DNA of 64,000 bases from Cellulophaga fucicola. Its GTDB lineage: Bacteria; Bacteroidota; Bacteroidia; Flavobacteriales; Flavobacteriaceae. The stretch's first letter is position 1. Each line of letters opens with the position of its first letter. The position numbers and the translations under genes are program-made. The notes under the pieces are model-generated. The model saw only the letters and a list, made by a program, of their open reading frames with translations, had not been told where the DNA came from and did no database searches. Positions 47,001 to 56,552 of this stretch are shown here, piece after piece. The stretch spans positions 1 through 64,000 of the forward strand of contig NZ_FPIY01000003.1 in the NCBI RefSeq assembly GCF_900119145.1, written 5' to 3'.

Positions 47001-48065
47001 CTAATTCGCTAATTTTACTAGCGTAATATAAACCGGAAAATGATCGCTAAAACCACCCGTATAATTACCAACAGAATAGGTGCGTTTTGGGTAGCCTTTG
47101 TATCTGCCGGAAGAAGTTAATAAATAAGCAGGATTATAAATTGCTGCTTTATAAAAAGAGAAAGACTCTTTAGTGCTACTTATTAGATTTCCTGTAAAGT
47201 AAATCTGATCAAAGATATTCCATTTATCACGGTACGCTAAAGAGCCTTCTCCTTTTCTATACAGACTCTCCATAGGGTTAAACAAAATACTATCTGTCAC
47301 CTTTCTTTTTCTACCCTCAGTTTTTATAACTTTTTTAAAACTATCATTTATAGGGTCATCATTAAAATCTCCCATACTTAATATTTTTGCATCTGTATTT
47401 AAGCGTAAGACAGAATCTATAATTCTTTTATTTAGCTTAGCCGCTGCAATTCTATTAGGCCTACTACGTGCTTCTCCTCCACTTCTAGATGGCCAATGAT
47501 TTACTATAAAATAAATTTCCTCATCATCTAACAAACCACCAACTATTAATTGGTCTCTAGTGTAATCTCTGTATCCGTTTTCTTTAAACAATAATAACCT
47601 ATGACTTTTAAAAGATGTTGGCATAAAAACATCTTTTTTATACAACAAAGCAACATCAATTCCTCGTTCATCTGGAGAATCAAAATGTATTATAGCATAA
47701 CCTTTATTAAATAATACAGGTTCTTTTATTAAATCTTCTAACACCGCATTATTTTCAATTTCACAAACTCCAATTATATCAGGAGAGGACTTAGTTACAG
47801 AACTACCAATTTCTGACAAAACTAAAGCCATATTTTTTAGCTTATCTCTATACTTTTCTCCCGTCCATTTGTCCTTGCCTAAAGGTGTACGATCATCATC
47901 AAATGTATCTGGATCGTTAATTGTATCAAATAAATTCTCCAAATTATAAAAAGCAATTGTTCTTGCTTTATATTCTTTTTCATCTTGAGAAAACACATTA
48001 TCAATCGTTATTAAAAATAATAACAATAAAAAACCAAAGTACTTACAACCGATATTCTTACACAT
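47001..48065 (-). CDS. Secreted endonuclease/exonuclease/phosphatase family protein
   Basis: A 354-aa exported protein (hydrophobic leader ending VFSQ) with the EEP (DNase I-like) fold. Catalytic motifs: TIAFYNLENLFD at the start, GVCEIEN, ERGIDVALLY, VNHWPSRSGGE, SMGDFNDDP, and the final GGFSDHFPVYITL with the Asp-His pair. The fold cleaves phosphodiesters of nucleic acids or phosphoinositides. It is divergent from a TonB receptor with a shared 61-bp promoter region. A close relation in function to the nearby endonuclease I is inferred. Confidence 0.9.
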   Translation of the reverse strand: MCKNIGCKYFGFLLLLFLITIDNVFSQDEKEYKARTIAFYNLENLFDTINDPDTFDDDRTPLGKDKWTGEKYRDKLKNMALVLSEIGSSVTKSSPDIIGVCEIENNAVLEDLIKEPVLFNKGYAIIHFDSPDERGIDVALLYKKDVFMPTSFKSHRLLLFKENGYRDYTRDQLIVGGLLDDEEIYFIVNHWPSRSGGEARSRPNRIAAAKLNKRIIDSVLRLNTDAKILSMGDFNDDPINDSFKKVIKTEGRKRKVTDSILFNPMESLYRKGEGSLAYRDKWNIFDQIYFTGNLISSTKESFSFYKAAIYNPAYLLTSSGRYKGYPKRTYSVGNYTGGFSDHFPVYITLVKLAN

Positions 48066-48126
48066 TAACTAAATATTTTTATGAAAATAAGGAATTTTCC
48101 TTAAAAAACTTTATTTTCACAACTAT

Positions 48127-50862
48127 ATGAGATTGTTTTTCAGTGTTTTATCATTTATAATTGCCATAAATTTTACTTTTTCTCAAACTAAAAAAAGCAT
48201 TAAAGCTACTGTTTTAAGCAAACAAGAGAATAATATTAAGATACAAGGAAGTGCTATATTGGAAGGAACCTCAACTAGTATAGAAATTATTTCGGGCACA
48301 CTATTAATCAGTACCATACAAAAAGGCAATTACATATTAAAAATAAATGCTGAAGGTTACACGTCTATAAGATTACCCATTTCAATAGCAGAAGAGAATA
48401 TAGATCTAGGCATAATTTATTTAGAAAAAGACATTACCACAGAAAAAACAGATAACTTAATTTCTTTAACTGAGGTAGATATATCTAACGACGAAAGCAC
48501 CACAATAACATCTGGCTTATTACAAGCCACCAAAGATATCTTTTTAAACAGGGCTGCGTTTGATTTTGGACAGGCATTTTTTAGAGTAAGAGGATACAAC
48601 TCAGAATATAGTCAAGTATTACTTAATGGCATTCTAATGAATAACTTAACAGACGGCAGACCTCAATGGAACAATTGGGGAGGTTTAAATGATGCAACAA
48701 GAAATCAAGAATTTACATTTGGCCTACAACCTTCTAATCATAGTTTTGGTGGTATATTAGGAACAACAAATATAAATACACAACCCTCTAAAATGAGGCC
48801 TGGAACACGTGTTTCTTTTTCAGCAGCGAATAGAACTTACGCAGGAAGGTTAATGACTACACATACAGAAGCTACCAACAAAAAAGGAATTACCTATAGT
48901 GTTTCTGCCTCTCGTAGATGGGCAAAAGAAGGTTATATAGAAGGTACTTTGTATGATGCTTTTTCCGTTTTTGGCGCTTTAGAATACCAATTAAACAGTA
49001 AAAATACATTTTTAGCAACAGCAATATTAGCCTCTAATCGCAGAGGTAGATCTTCTGCTTTTACAGAAGAAGTTTTTTTATTAAAAGGAAGAAAATACAA
49101 TCCGTACTGGGGAGAACAAGATAAGAAAATTAGAAATTCTAGAGAACGTAAAATTGCCCAGCCAGTATTTATACTTAATCATTTTTATAAAACAGAAAAT
49201 CTTAAATTAAACACAGGCTTCTCTTATCTATCTGGTCCGCAATCTAAAAGTAGACTCGGTTACTATAATGCTCCAAACCCAGATGCAACTTATTATCGTT
49301 ATTTACCTAGTTTTTACATTAACAGCCCTATTGGAGCTAATTTTGAAAGTGCAGAAACAACAAGACAGGTCTTTATTAAAAATTCACAATTAGATTGGAA
49401 AAGCATTTACGAAGCCAACAATGCATTAGAAGATAAAAAAGCTTCTTATGTTTTATATAATGATATTATAGACGATAAAGTAGTAACATTTAACACCTCA
49501 GGTAACTTAAAGATAAATTCTAAATATTCTATAGATTTTGGATTGATGTATAAAAATTTAAAATCTCATAATTATGCTAAAATTGAAGATTTACTCAATG
49601 CTGATTATCATCTAGATATTGATACTTTCTCTAACACAAATAATGATATAAATGGCTCTACAAGAAAAGGCAAAGATGAAATTTTTAATTACAACTACAT
49701 ACTAAATGCCACCAATCTAAACTATTTTTCACAATTAAGAGTAAGCTATAGCAAATGGTATGCATCTTTATCCGCAAGTATAAATCAACTTAACTACCAA
49801 AGAGAAGGTCTTTTTAAAAACGAACGTTACTTAGACAACTCTATAGGCAACAGTTCCAAAGTAAACTTCACAGATATAAACTTAAAAGGTGCTTTTACTT
49901 ATAAAATTACAGGCAGACATTGGGTAAATGCTCAATTTGCCGTAACGCAAAAACCAACAACACTACAAAATACATTTGTAAACCCTAGAGAAAACAATAC
50001 AAGTGTAGAAAACATACAAAGTGAACGTATTAAAACTGCAGATATAAACTACCATATACGCCTTCCTAAATTAACCGGCAGAATTTCTACTTTTTACACC
50101 GAATTTAAAGGAGCTACAGATGTTAATTTTTTCTTTGTAGAATCTGGAATAGGGTCTGACTTTGTACAGGAAGTGGTTACAAGCATAAATAAAAGACATA
50201 TGGGAATAGAAATTGGCTTAGAGTACCAACTATCTTCTTCTGTAAAAGCTTCTGGAGTATTTGCTTTAGGGGATTACACATACGATAACAACCCTAATGT
50301 TGCCATAAATTTTGATACAACAGCAAGTACAGATGAATTAATAAACACAGAAGGCTATAGCAATTTAGGCACAAGTTCCATACACGGTTATAAACTTGCT
50401 CAAGGACCGCAAAAAGCATTCGCTTTTGGCTTAGAATACAGAGATCCTAAATATTGGTGGGTTTCTGGTTCTGCAAATTTCTTAGGTAATAACTATGCTA
50501 ATATTTCTACCATAACAAGAACAAGTAGTTTTTATTTAAACCCAGAAACTAAAGAACCTTTTCCTGAAGCAACACCAGAAAACGTAAACAAACTATTAGC
50601 ACAGCAAAAAATGGAAGATTTTTATCTTCTTAATCTTGTTGGCGGTAAATCTTGGATTATTAAAGGCAATTATGTTAGTGTGTTTGCAAGTGTTAACAAT
50701 GTATTTAATACCGTTTTTAGAACTGGAGGTTACGAACAGAGTAGAAACGGAAATTATGGAGAAATGTCACAAGACAACCTTAGCACAACACCATCTTTTG
50801 GCACTAAATATTGGTATGGCTATGGGCGTACTTACTTTTTAAACCTAGCTATTAGCCTTTAA
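48127..50862 (+). CDS. TonB-dependent receptor, nuclease locus receptor 2
   Basis: An outer-membrane receptor, 911 aa, signal peptide ending FTFSQ. The N-terminal domain (about 25-100) is carboxypeptidase-like but divergent. The plug contains FFRVRGYNSEYSQVLLNGILMNNL and then DGRPQWNNWGGLNDATR, which aligns with the receptor at 41304. The barrel ends YFLNLAISL. The next gene, a lipoprotein, starts 4 nt later, so they form a receptor-lipoprotein pair. The divergent neighbour is an EEP nuclease. The ligand is unknown. Confidence 0.9.
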   Translation: MRLFFSVLSFIIAINFTFSQTKKSIKATVLSKQENNIKIQGSAILEGTSTSIEIISGTLLISTIQKGNYILKINAEGYTSIRLPISIAEENIDLGIIYLEKDITTEKTDNLISLTEVDISNDESTTITSGLLQATKDIFLNRAAFDFGQAFFRVRGYNSEYSQVLLNGILMNNLTDGRPQWNNWGGLNDATRNQEFTFGLQPSNHSFGGILGTTNINTQPSKMRPGTRVSFSAANRTYAGRLMTTHTEATNKKGITYSVSASRRWAKEGYIEGTLYDAFSVFGALEYQLNSKNTFLATAILASNRRGRSSAFTEEVFLLKGRKYNPYWGEQDKKIRNSRERKIAQPVFILNHFYKTENLKLNTGFSYLSGPQSKSRLGYYNAPNPDATYYRYLPSFYINSPIGANFESAETTRQVFIKNSQLDWKSIYEANNALEDKKASYVLYNDIIDDKVVTFNTSGNLKINSKYSIDFGLMYKNLKSHNYAKIEDLLNADYHLDIDTFSNTNNDINGSTRKGKDEIFNYNYILNATNLNYFSQLRVSYSKWYASLSASINQLNYQREGLFKNERYLDNSIGNSSKVNFTDINLKGAFTYKITGRHWVNAQFAVTQKPTTLQNTFVNPRENNTSVENIQSERIKTADINYHIRLPKLTGRISTFYTEFKGATDVNFFFVESGIGSDFVQEVVTSINKRHMGIEIGLEYQLSSSVKASGVFALGDYTYDNNPNVAINFDTTASTDELINTEGYSNLGTSSIHGYKLAQGPQKAFAFGLEYRDPKYWWVSGSANFLGNNYANISTITRTSSFYLNPETKEPFPEATPENVNKLLAQQKMEDFYLLNLVGGKSWIIKGNYVSVFASVNNVFNTVFRTGGYEQSRNGNYGEMSQDNLSTTPSFGTKYWYGYGRTYFLNLAISL

Positions 50863-50866
50863 TATT

Positions 50867-52216
50867 ATGTATAAGAAAATTACACTCGCACTGTTTTTAT
50901 TTGCACTCCTTATTGGTTGTGTTGCGGACAAAGATTTTAACGCTCCAAAAGACAATTGTACAGAGCTAACAACAAATGCAACTTATGCAGATCTAGAAAG
51001 TAGCACTACAGGAGAAATAGTTAAAGTTTTAGATAATATTATAATAGAAGGTTACGTAGTTTCATCGGACATTGAAAATAACTTTTTTGGAACAATACAC
51101 ATTCAAGATAAAGCAGAAAACCCAACAATAGGAATACAATTTCTTGTAGACACCAGAGATTATCATCTTAATTATAGAAATGGTGAAAAAGTATTTATCA
51201 AACTAAAAGACCTATATATTGCTAAAAAAAATGGGTACTACGTTATAGGTGGTGTTTTTACTTCTTTTGGGAATAAATCCGTAGGCAGATTACCTAGCTT
51301 ACAAGTTAAAGAACATCTATTTTCTAGTTGTAATACTACTATTGCTACAGCTACTAAAACCTCTCTTACCAGTTTAGAAGATTATATGGTAAATACTTTA
51401 GTTGAAATAGAAAACCTAGAATTTATAGAAGAAGAATTAAACCTAACATTTGCTGAGTCAAAAGAAGAAACAGAGCGCACATTAAAAGACTGCCTAGGAA
51501 ACCAAATTAAGCTTATAAATAGCGGTTATTCCGATTTTGCAGACAATGTATTGCCTATTAACAACGGAAGCGTTACAGCCGTTTTAATTAAAGATAAAAA
51601 CGAACTTAAATTACAAATAAGAAGTATTAAAGATCTTAACTTTATAAATGATCGTTGCCCTCCCATTGTTACCGAATATACATCTACAGCAGTCTTAATT
51701 TCTGAAATTGCTGATCCTGACAACAATGCAGGTGCGCGGTTTATTGAGCTTTACAATAACAGCGACGAACCTTTAGATTTAAATAACTGGAAGCTTAACA
51801 GATACACTAATGCCAACACAGAAATTAGCTCCTCTATAGATTTATCTGGATATGTAATTAATGCCAAAAGCACTCTTGTTATGTCGCCTAATGCCACAGA
51901 GTTTACCTCTGTCTATGGTTTTGTACCAGACATAAGTGTTAGCACAAATAGCCCAGCTGATTCTAACGGGGACGACAACCTAGAACTAGTTGATCCTTTT
52001 GGAGCGGTTATAGATTTATTTGGAGTTATTGGCGAAGATGGCTCTAATACCAATCATGAATTTGAAGACGGAAAAGCAGAACGTAAAGATTCCGTTACAA
52101 AAAGCAACAGGAACTTTACATTTAATGAGTGGATTATTTTTAATGACACCGGAGAAAATGGAACTTCTAAAATACCACAAATAGCACCTACAGATTTTAC
52201 TCCAGGTATTAGATAA
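50867..52216 (+). CDS. DUF5689-like plus lamin-tail-domain lipoprotein
   Basis: A 449-aa lipoprotein with lipobox LIGC (Cys18). The first part (about 30-260) looks like DUF5689: GEIVKVLDNIIIEGYVVSSDIENNFFGTIHIQD, an OB-fold-like strand order seen in nuclease-associated domains. A lamin-tail domain follows (about 275-400): ISEIADPDNNAGARFIELYNNSDEPLDLNNWKL. Lamin-tail domains often accompany secreted nucleases in bacteria. It is probably the surface partner of the TonB receptor at 48127. Function is inferred. Confidence 0.8.
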   Translation: MYKKITLALFLFALLIGCVADKDFNAPKDNCTELTTNATYADLESSTTGEIVKVLDNIIIEGYVVSSDIENNFFGTIHIQDKAENPTIGIQFLVDTRDYHLNYRNGEKVFIKLKDLYIAKKNGYYVIGGVFTSFGNKSVGRLPSLQVKEHLFSSCNTTIATATKTSLTSLEDYMVNTLVEIENLEFIEEELNLTFAESKEETERTLKDCLGNQIKLINSGYSDFADNVLPINNGSVTAVLIKDKNELKLQIRSIKDLNFINDRCPPIVTEYTSTAVLISEIADPDNNAGARFIELYNNSDEPLDLNNWKLNRYTNANTEISSSIDLSGYVINAKSTLVMSPNATEFTSVYGFVPDISVSTNSPADSNGDDNLELVDPFGAVIDLFGVIGEDGSNTNHEFEDGKAERKDSVTKSNRNFTFNEWIIFNDTGENGTSKIPQIAPTDFTPGIR

Positions 52217-52621
52217 TTACTCTGCTAACTCTTCTAGTAAGTTTTGCAAATCTTTTGGAGTAACAGGCTTTAAAATATAATCGCTAACAATATCATATGT
52301 TTTAACACGCTCTATATCTCTTGGGTCAATAGATGAGCTAATAATATAAATTATAACACCTTCTCTTATGTGTCTTGGTATTTTTTGAAAATCGTCTAAA
52401 AATTCCCACCCATTCATAATAGGCATATTTAAGTCTAAGAAAATTAATTTTGGCAACTTCTCTTTTGCCACTCTTAATCTATTTAGCTCTTCTATAGCGT
52501 CTAACCCATTTTCAAAAACGTGAATTTCTTCGCAAAAATCTACGTCTTTCATTATACGTTTTGTTCCATATACAAAAATTGGATCATCATCTATGATACA
52601 AGCGCTGTGTATTTTATTCAT
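52217..52621 (-). CDS. Single-domain response regulator
   Basis: A 134-aa CheY-like receiver with no output domain. The acidic pocket is DDD (11-13), the phospho-acceptor is Asp63 in IFLDLNMPIMNGWEF, then ISSSID with the conserved Ser/Thr and the Lys in DYILKPVTP. It starts 13 nt after the histidine kinase gene stop, so they are a cognate pair, acting in phosphorelay or by protein contact. It is convergent with the lipoprotein gene, with stop codons abutting. Confidence 0.93.
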   Translation of the reverse strand: MNKIHSACIIDDDPIFVYGTKRIMKDVDFCEEIHVFENGLDAIEELNRLRVAKEKLPKLIFLDLNMPIMNGWEFLDDFQKIPRHIREGVIIYIISSSIDPRDIERVKTYDIVSDYILKPVTPKDLQNLLEELAE

Positions 52622-52634
52622 TTTTTAGTATATC

Positions 52635-54836
52635 TTATTTTTTATATGAGTTAAAATATAATGTAAATGTTGTTCCTACATCTACAGAACTATCAACTTC
52701 TATTTTTCCGTTCATTGCCTCTATCTGACTTTTAGTAATAAAAAGCCCAATTCCTTTAGAGTCCTTATGCTTATGAAACGTTTTATACATTCCAAAAATC
52801 TTATTCTGGTGCCTTTTCATATCTATTCCAAGGCCATTATCAGAAAAGCTTACTATAATTTTATCTCTTTCTCTTCTTGCTTTTATATCTACAACTAATC
52901 TTCTTTTAGAAGAACAATACTTAACACTATTGGTTAATAAATTTAGCAAAATACTTTCTACATAAGCAGGTACTGCACTAATTATATATTCTTTTGGTAT
53001 TTGCACGTTTAGTATTGCATCATTTTCCTTTAGCAGTGCCGCAACACTTTTTCTTACATTATCAAAAACATCTATAATTTTTACACCCTCTAATTTACCT
53101 AAGACATTTAACTTTACACTAACCACTTCATTTAAATGCGAGATAGTCTCATCTAAACTTTCTGATGAATCGTTTAACATTCTAATTAAATTCTCTCTTT
53201 CTTCCTTATCGGTTTCATTAATTAAGAAACCTGTAAGCATAGATAAATTAGTAGAATGCGATCTTAAGTTATGAGATACAATATGTGCAAAATTAGTTAA
53301 ACTTTCATTTTGATCTGCAGTTATCTTAAGAACTGCCCTAACCTTATTTTCTGCCTCTTTACGAGATGTAATATCTACAACCTGCGATATAAAATGAGAT
53401 AACCCACCATCTATTTTACTCACTTTAGTGACAGATAAAATAACATAAACTATATGTCCTTTTTTATGAAAATATCTTTTTTCTATTTGATATTGATCTA
53501 TCTCACCTAACGTTAGTTTATCCAATAAACTTAAATCTGTTATATAGTCATCTGGATGAGTAATGTCTTGAAAAGTTAATTCCATTAGCTCCTCTTTTGT
53601 GTACCCTAAACTAGCGCATAAACTTTTGTTTATTTTTAACCAAGAACCGTCTAAACCAATTAAAGCCATACCAACAGATGAGTTATTAAAAACACCTAAA
53701 AATGACTCTTTTCTCTTGATTAATTTTAATTCAGTGTGTTTAAATTCTGTAATATCCCAATTGGCACCAATCATCTTGGTTTCAATACTATCAGGGTATT
53801 TATGAACTTGCGCTATAGATTTTATATATTTTATTCTACCATTTTTAAGTCTAATTCTAAATTCTGTATTAAACTCAACTCTATGCTGTATAGCAAAGTC
53901 CATTTCTTTTATAACCCTATCTCTATCTTCTTGTAAAACACTTCGTTTCCAAGCATCATACGTATTTCCAAAGCCACTTAAATCTGCTTCATACAATAAA
54001 TACGTATTTTCATCACAACTTAACTCTTGACTAGCTAAATCATAATCCCAAACACCTATGCTCGCTGTTTTGGTTGCTACATTATGTCTTAGCAGTATTT
54101 CTTGGTAATTAATTTCTGCTTTCTTTTTACTATCTATATCTTGGAAAGTCCCTGTTATTTTAGCTGCTTTATTGTTAACGTATTCTACCTTACCAATAAC
54201 TCTTACCCACTTTTCAGCTCCCTTTGCTGTAACTATTAGCAACTCAGTATCCCAAGGGGTTCCATCACTTATTGCCTCGCTAACAAGCGCTACTATTTTT
54301 TCTCTATGATAACCTTCTTTGTAAAAACTTACCGCCTCTTCTAAAGCAGGAACATAGTTTTCTGACACCTCGTGAAGTTCTTTGGTTATGTTAGTCCAAT
54401 AAACCTCATTAGTAATTAGGTTAACTTCCCACCCACCAATATTAGCAACTTTTTGCGCTTTTAACCTATACTCATCTTCGTTTCGTTTGTTAGAAATATC
54501 TTCACAAACAATAATTAACCCTCCAACTTTACCTTTTTCTTTTTCCCAAGAATTAATTTTAAAGTTTAGCCACTGAATCTTTCCACTCGGAAGTATTGTT
54601 TTTTCTCCTTCAAAACTTATAAAACTACCTTTAAGGCAGTATTCGTGTATTTTCCTAATCTCTTCTGTAGTTTCAGGAAAAATTTGGTAGTAAGATTTGC
54701 CAATAACTTCTTCACTGGCTAATCCTAATTTTTTGCACCACAACTTAGAACAACTAATAAAATTCATATTGGTGTCAAAAACACCAATTTCTATGGGTGA
54801 ATCTTCAATAAACAGATGTAAAAGCTCTTTTTGCAA
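52635..54836 (-). CDS. Multi-PAS sensor histidine kinase
   Basis: A 733-aa cytoplasmic sensor kinase with no membrane helix. It carries about four PAS domains (roughly 5-115, 120-240, 250-365, 375-495), most followed by PAC-type segments such as GTFQDIDSKKKAE and VVDITSRKEAE. The H-box is in FAHIVSHNLRSHSTNL with the phospho-His near 522, and the ATPase domain has NSVKYCSSKRR, FSDNGLGIDM and KGIGLFITK. It probably senses redox, light or small ligands. Paired with the response regulator downstream. Confidence 0.92.
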   Translation of the reverse strand: MQKELLHLFIEDSPIEIGVFDTNMNFISCSKLWCKKLGLASEEVIGKSYYQIFPETTEEIRKIHEYCLKGSFISFEGEKTILPSGKIQWLNFKINSWEKEKGKVGGLIIVCEDISNKRNEDEYRLKAQKVANIGGWEVNLITNEVYWTNITKELHEVSENYVPALEEAVSFYKEGYHREKIVALVSEAISDGTPWDTELLIVTAKGAEKWVRVIGKVEYVNNKAAKITGTFQDIDSKKKAEINYQEILLRHNVATKTASIGVWDYDLASQELSCDENTYLLYEADLSGFGNTYDAWKRSVLQEDRDRVIKEMDFAIQHRVEFNTEFRIRLKNGRIKYIKSIAQVHKYPDSIETKMIGANWDITEFKHTELKLIKRKESFLGVFNNSSVGMALIGLDGSWLKINKSLCASLGYTKEELMELTFQDITHPDDYITDLSLLDKLTLGEIDQYQIEKRYFHKKGHIVYVILSVTKVSKIDGGLSHFISQVVDITSRKEAENKVRAVLKITADQNESLTNFAHIVSHNLRSHSTNLSMLTGFLINETDKEERENLIRMLNDSSESLDETISHLNEVVSVKLNVLGKLEGVKIIDVFDNVRKSVAALLKENDAILNVQIPKEYIISAVPAYVESILLNLLTNSVKYCSSKRRLVVDIKARRERDKIIVSFSDNGLGIDMKRHQNKIFGMYKTFHKHKDSKGIGLFITKSQIEAMNGKIEVDSSVDVGTTFTLYFNSYKK

Positions 54837-54971
54837 AATTTTGATAATGGTTTAACTTTAAATATAGCACAATTCTTATCAAGTAAGAAATAACTTTCTT
54901 TAAATTTATTTTTTTTATGCAAAACAAAGAAAAAACAACATATATACCTTATATTATGGTGTTTAAATAAC

Positions 54972-55007
54972 AAAAAAGGCACATCTATAAATAAATGTGC
55001 CTTTTTT
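54972..55007 (-). terminator. Terminator of the secreted DinB-like gene
   Basis: A 13-bp stem (54972-54984 with 54995-55007) with a 10-nt loop, flanked by A and T runs. It lies 25 nt past the stop of the minus-strand gene. Confidence 0.85.
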
Positions 55008-55031
55008 AAAATGAATTAACATATTCTTTTC

Positions 55032-55637
55032 CTATTTTTTAGGAAAGTTTTTGTGACTCATTATTTCTTCTATCTGTAATGTATGCCTTTCCGAGTGTGC
55101 AGAAATAAAAACCATTAATTGCACTCCGTCTACAACACCAAATGGCATTTCTCCGTAGTGATTTCTTAAATTATTTTCTGTTCTTTTAGCGTACTTTATA
55201 TTTTGCTTTCTTTTCTTAAAGAATGCTTTTACAGTTTCTTTATGACTTCCAAATTTTCCTGATGGCTTAAAAGCTTCTGGCGCTTTTGCTTTGTTTGTTC
55301 TATCTAACATAATAGCTATAACCTCATCATCAGTAATTTTAACTAGATCTCTTTTAGATGCATCTGCTGGCGTTTTAACCGCAGCTTCTACAGCTCCAAA
55401 AATATTGCTTTCTGATACTGCTATATGCTCTACACACTCTGCTACAGACCAAGACTCCAAACTACTCTTAAAGTTTAATTGCTCTTGACTAAGCCCTTTA
55501 ATAGCTTCTAATAAGTGTTTTGTAGTTCTTGTCATCTCTGTAACCACAAGCTCCTTATCTGCATTGCTTAACCCCTTGTTTACAGGCATAAAACTAAGCA
55601 TTAACAATGCTATTACTCCGTAAATTACTTTTTTCAT
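55032..55637 (-). CDS. Exported DinB-family protein
   Basis: A 201-aa protein with an N-terminal hydrophobic signal (MKKVIYGVIALLMLSF) followed by a DinB_2 four-helix bundle. The probable metal site is His in VAECVEHIAVSES near residue 70 and the pair in SAHSERHTLQIEEIM near 182-186. Unlike the cytoplasmic DinB-like protein at 16671, this one is probably exported. Its enzymatic role is unknown. It is a single gene, divergent from the omega-amidase. Confidence 0.85.
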   Translation of the reverse strand: MKKVIYGVIALLMLSFMPVNKGLSNADKELVVTEMTRTTKHLLEAIKGLSQEQLNFKSSLESWSVAECVEHIAVSESNIFGAVEAAVKTPADASKRDLVKITDDEVIAIMLDRTNKAKAPEAFKPSGKFGSHKETVKAFFKKRKQNIKYAKRTENNLRNHYGEMPFGVVDGVQLMVFISAHSERHTLQIEEIMSHKNFPKK

Positions 55638-55775
55638 TTGTGTTTATTTTTAGTTGTATTATATATGTCTCTTTTTTCTAGATTAATAACAGTAACAACT
55701 ATAAAAAGAAACATTTTTATCTTTTTTAAAAGTAGTACTTTTATTGCACAACTATAATACGTTAAAATTACCACT

Positions 55776-56552
55776 ATGGACGCTCTTAATTCTTTAAAAA
55801 TAGTTCTAATACAAACCTCTATTTATTGGGAAAATCCTGAAAAGAACAGAAGCTCCCTAAGTAAAAAAATAGCACTACTTATTACTGACACGGACCTTAT
55901 TATTTTACCTGAAATGTTCACAACCGGTTTTACTATGAATCCTAGTAATATTGATAAAAACCAAGGTGAAGTAACTTTAAAATGGATGCAAGAAATTGCT
56001 TATAAAAAACAAACTGCAATTACAGGAAGTATTCTTTTTTTTGAAGACAACACCTATTACAATAGATTATTTTTTGTATTCCCAAACGGAACTTACACTA
56101 CCTACAACAAAAAGCATACGTTTACATTGGCTGGTGAAGACAAAGTATACAAAGCAGGAACCAAAAAACTAATTGTAGATTATAAAGGTTTTAAGATTTG
56201 CCCATTAATTTGTTACGACTTAAGGTTTCCTGTATGGGCTAGAAACACAGAAAACTATGATGTTTTACTTTATGTAGCAAATTGGCCAAAACAACGAATT
56301 ACTGCCTGGGACACCTTACTTAAGGCTAGAGCTATAGAAAATATGTCTTATTGCATTGGGGTGAATAGAGTTGGCGTAGACGACCCTGGATACGAGTATA
56401 TAGGACACTCTGCTACTTATGATACACTTGGCAATGAAATTTGTTTTTCTACTAATGAAGAAATTTTACATACCACAATACACAAAGAGCACATAGATGA
56501 AACTAGAAATAAATTAAAATTTCTAGAAGACAGAGATACTTTTACTTTGTAA
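55776..56552 (+). CDS. Omega-amidase / nitrilase-family hydrolase (YafV-like)
   Basis: A 258-aa C-N hydrolase with the catalytic triad visible: Glu46 in ILPEMFTTGF, Lys in YNKKHTF near residue 113, and Cys146 in CPLICYDLRFPVW. The sequence fits omega-amidases of the YafV/NIT2 type, which hydrolyse 2-oxoglutaramate or 2-oxosuccinamate and support transamination repair. Its stop overlaps the convergent Big_5 gene by 11 bp. Confidence 0.92.
   Translation: MDALNSLKIVLIQTSIYWENPEKNRSSLSKKIALLITDTDLIILPEMFTTGFTMNPSNIDKNQGEVTLKWMQEIAYKKQTAITGSILFFEDNTYYNRLFFVFPNGTYTTYNKKHTFTLAGEDKVYKAGTKKLIVDYKGFKICPLICYDLRFPVWARNTENYDVLLYVANWPKQRITAWDTLLKARAIENMSYCIGVNRVGVDDPGYEYIGHSATYDTLGNEICFSTNEEILHTTIHKEHIDETRNKLKFLEDRDTFTL

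Noticed and set aside
47921-48130. 69-aa plus-strand ORF over the EEP gene start and the divergent promoter gap
   Set aside because: Mostly antisense to the EEP gene with a random-looking product, and it overlaps the next receptor's start.
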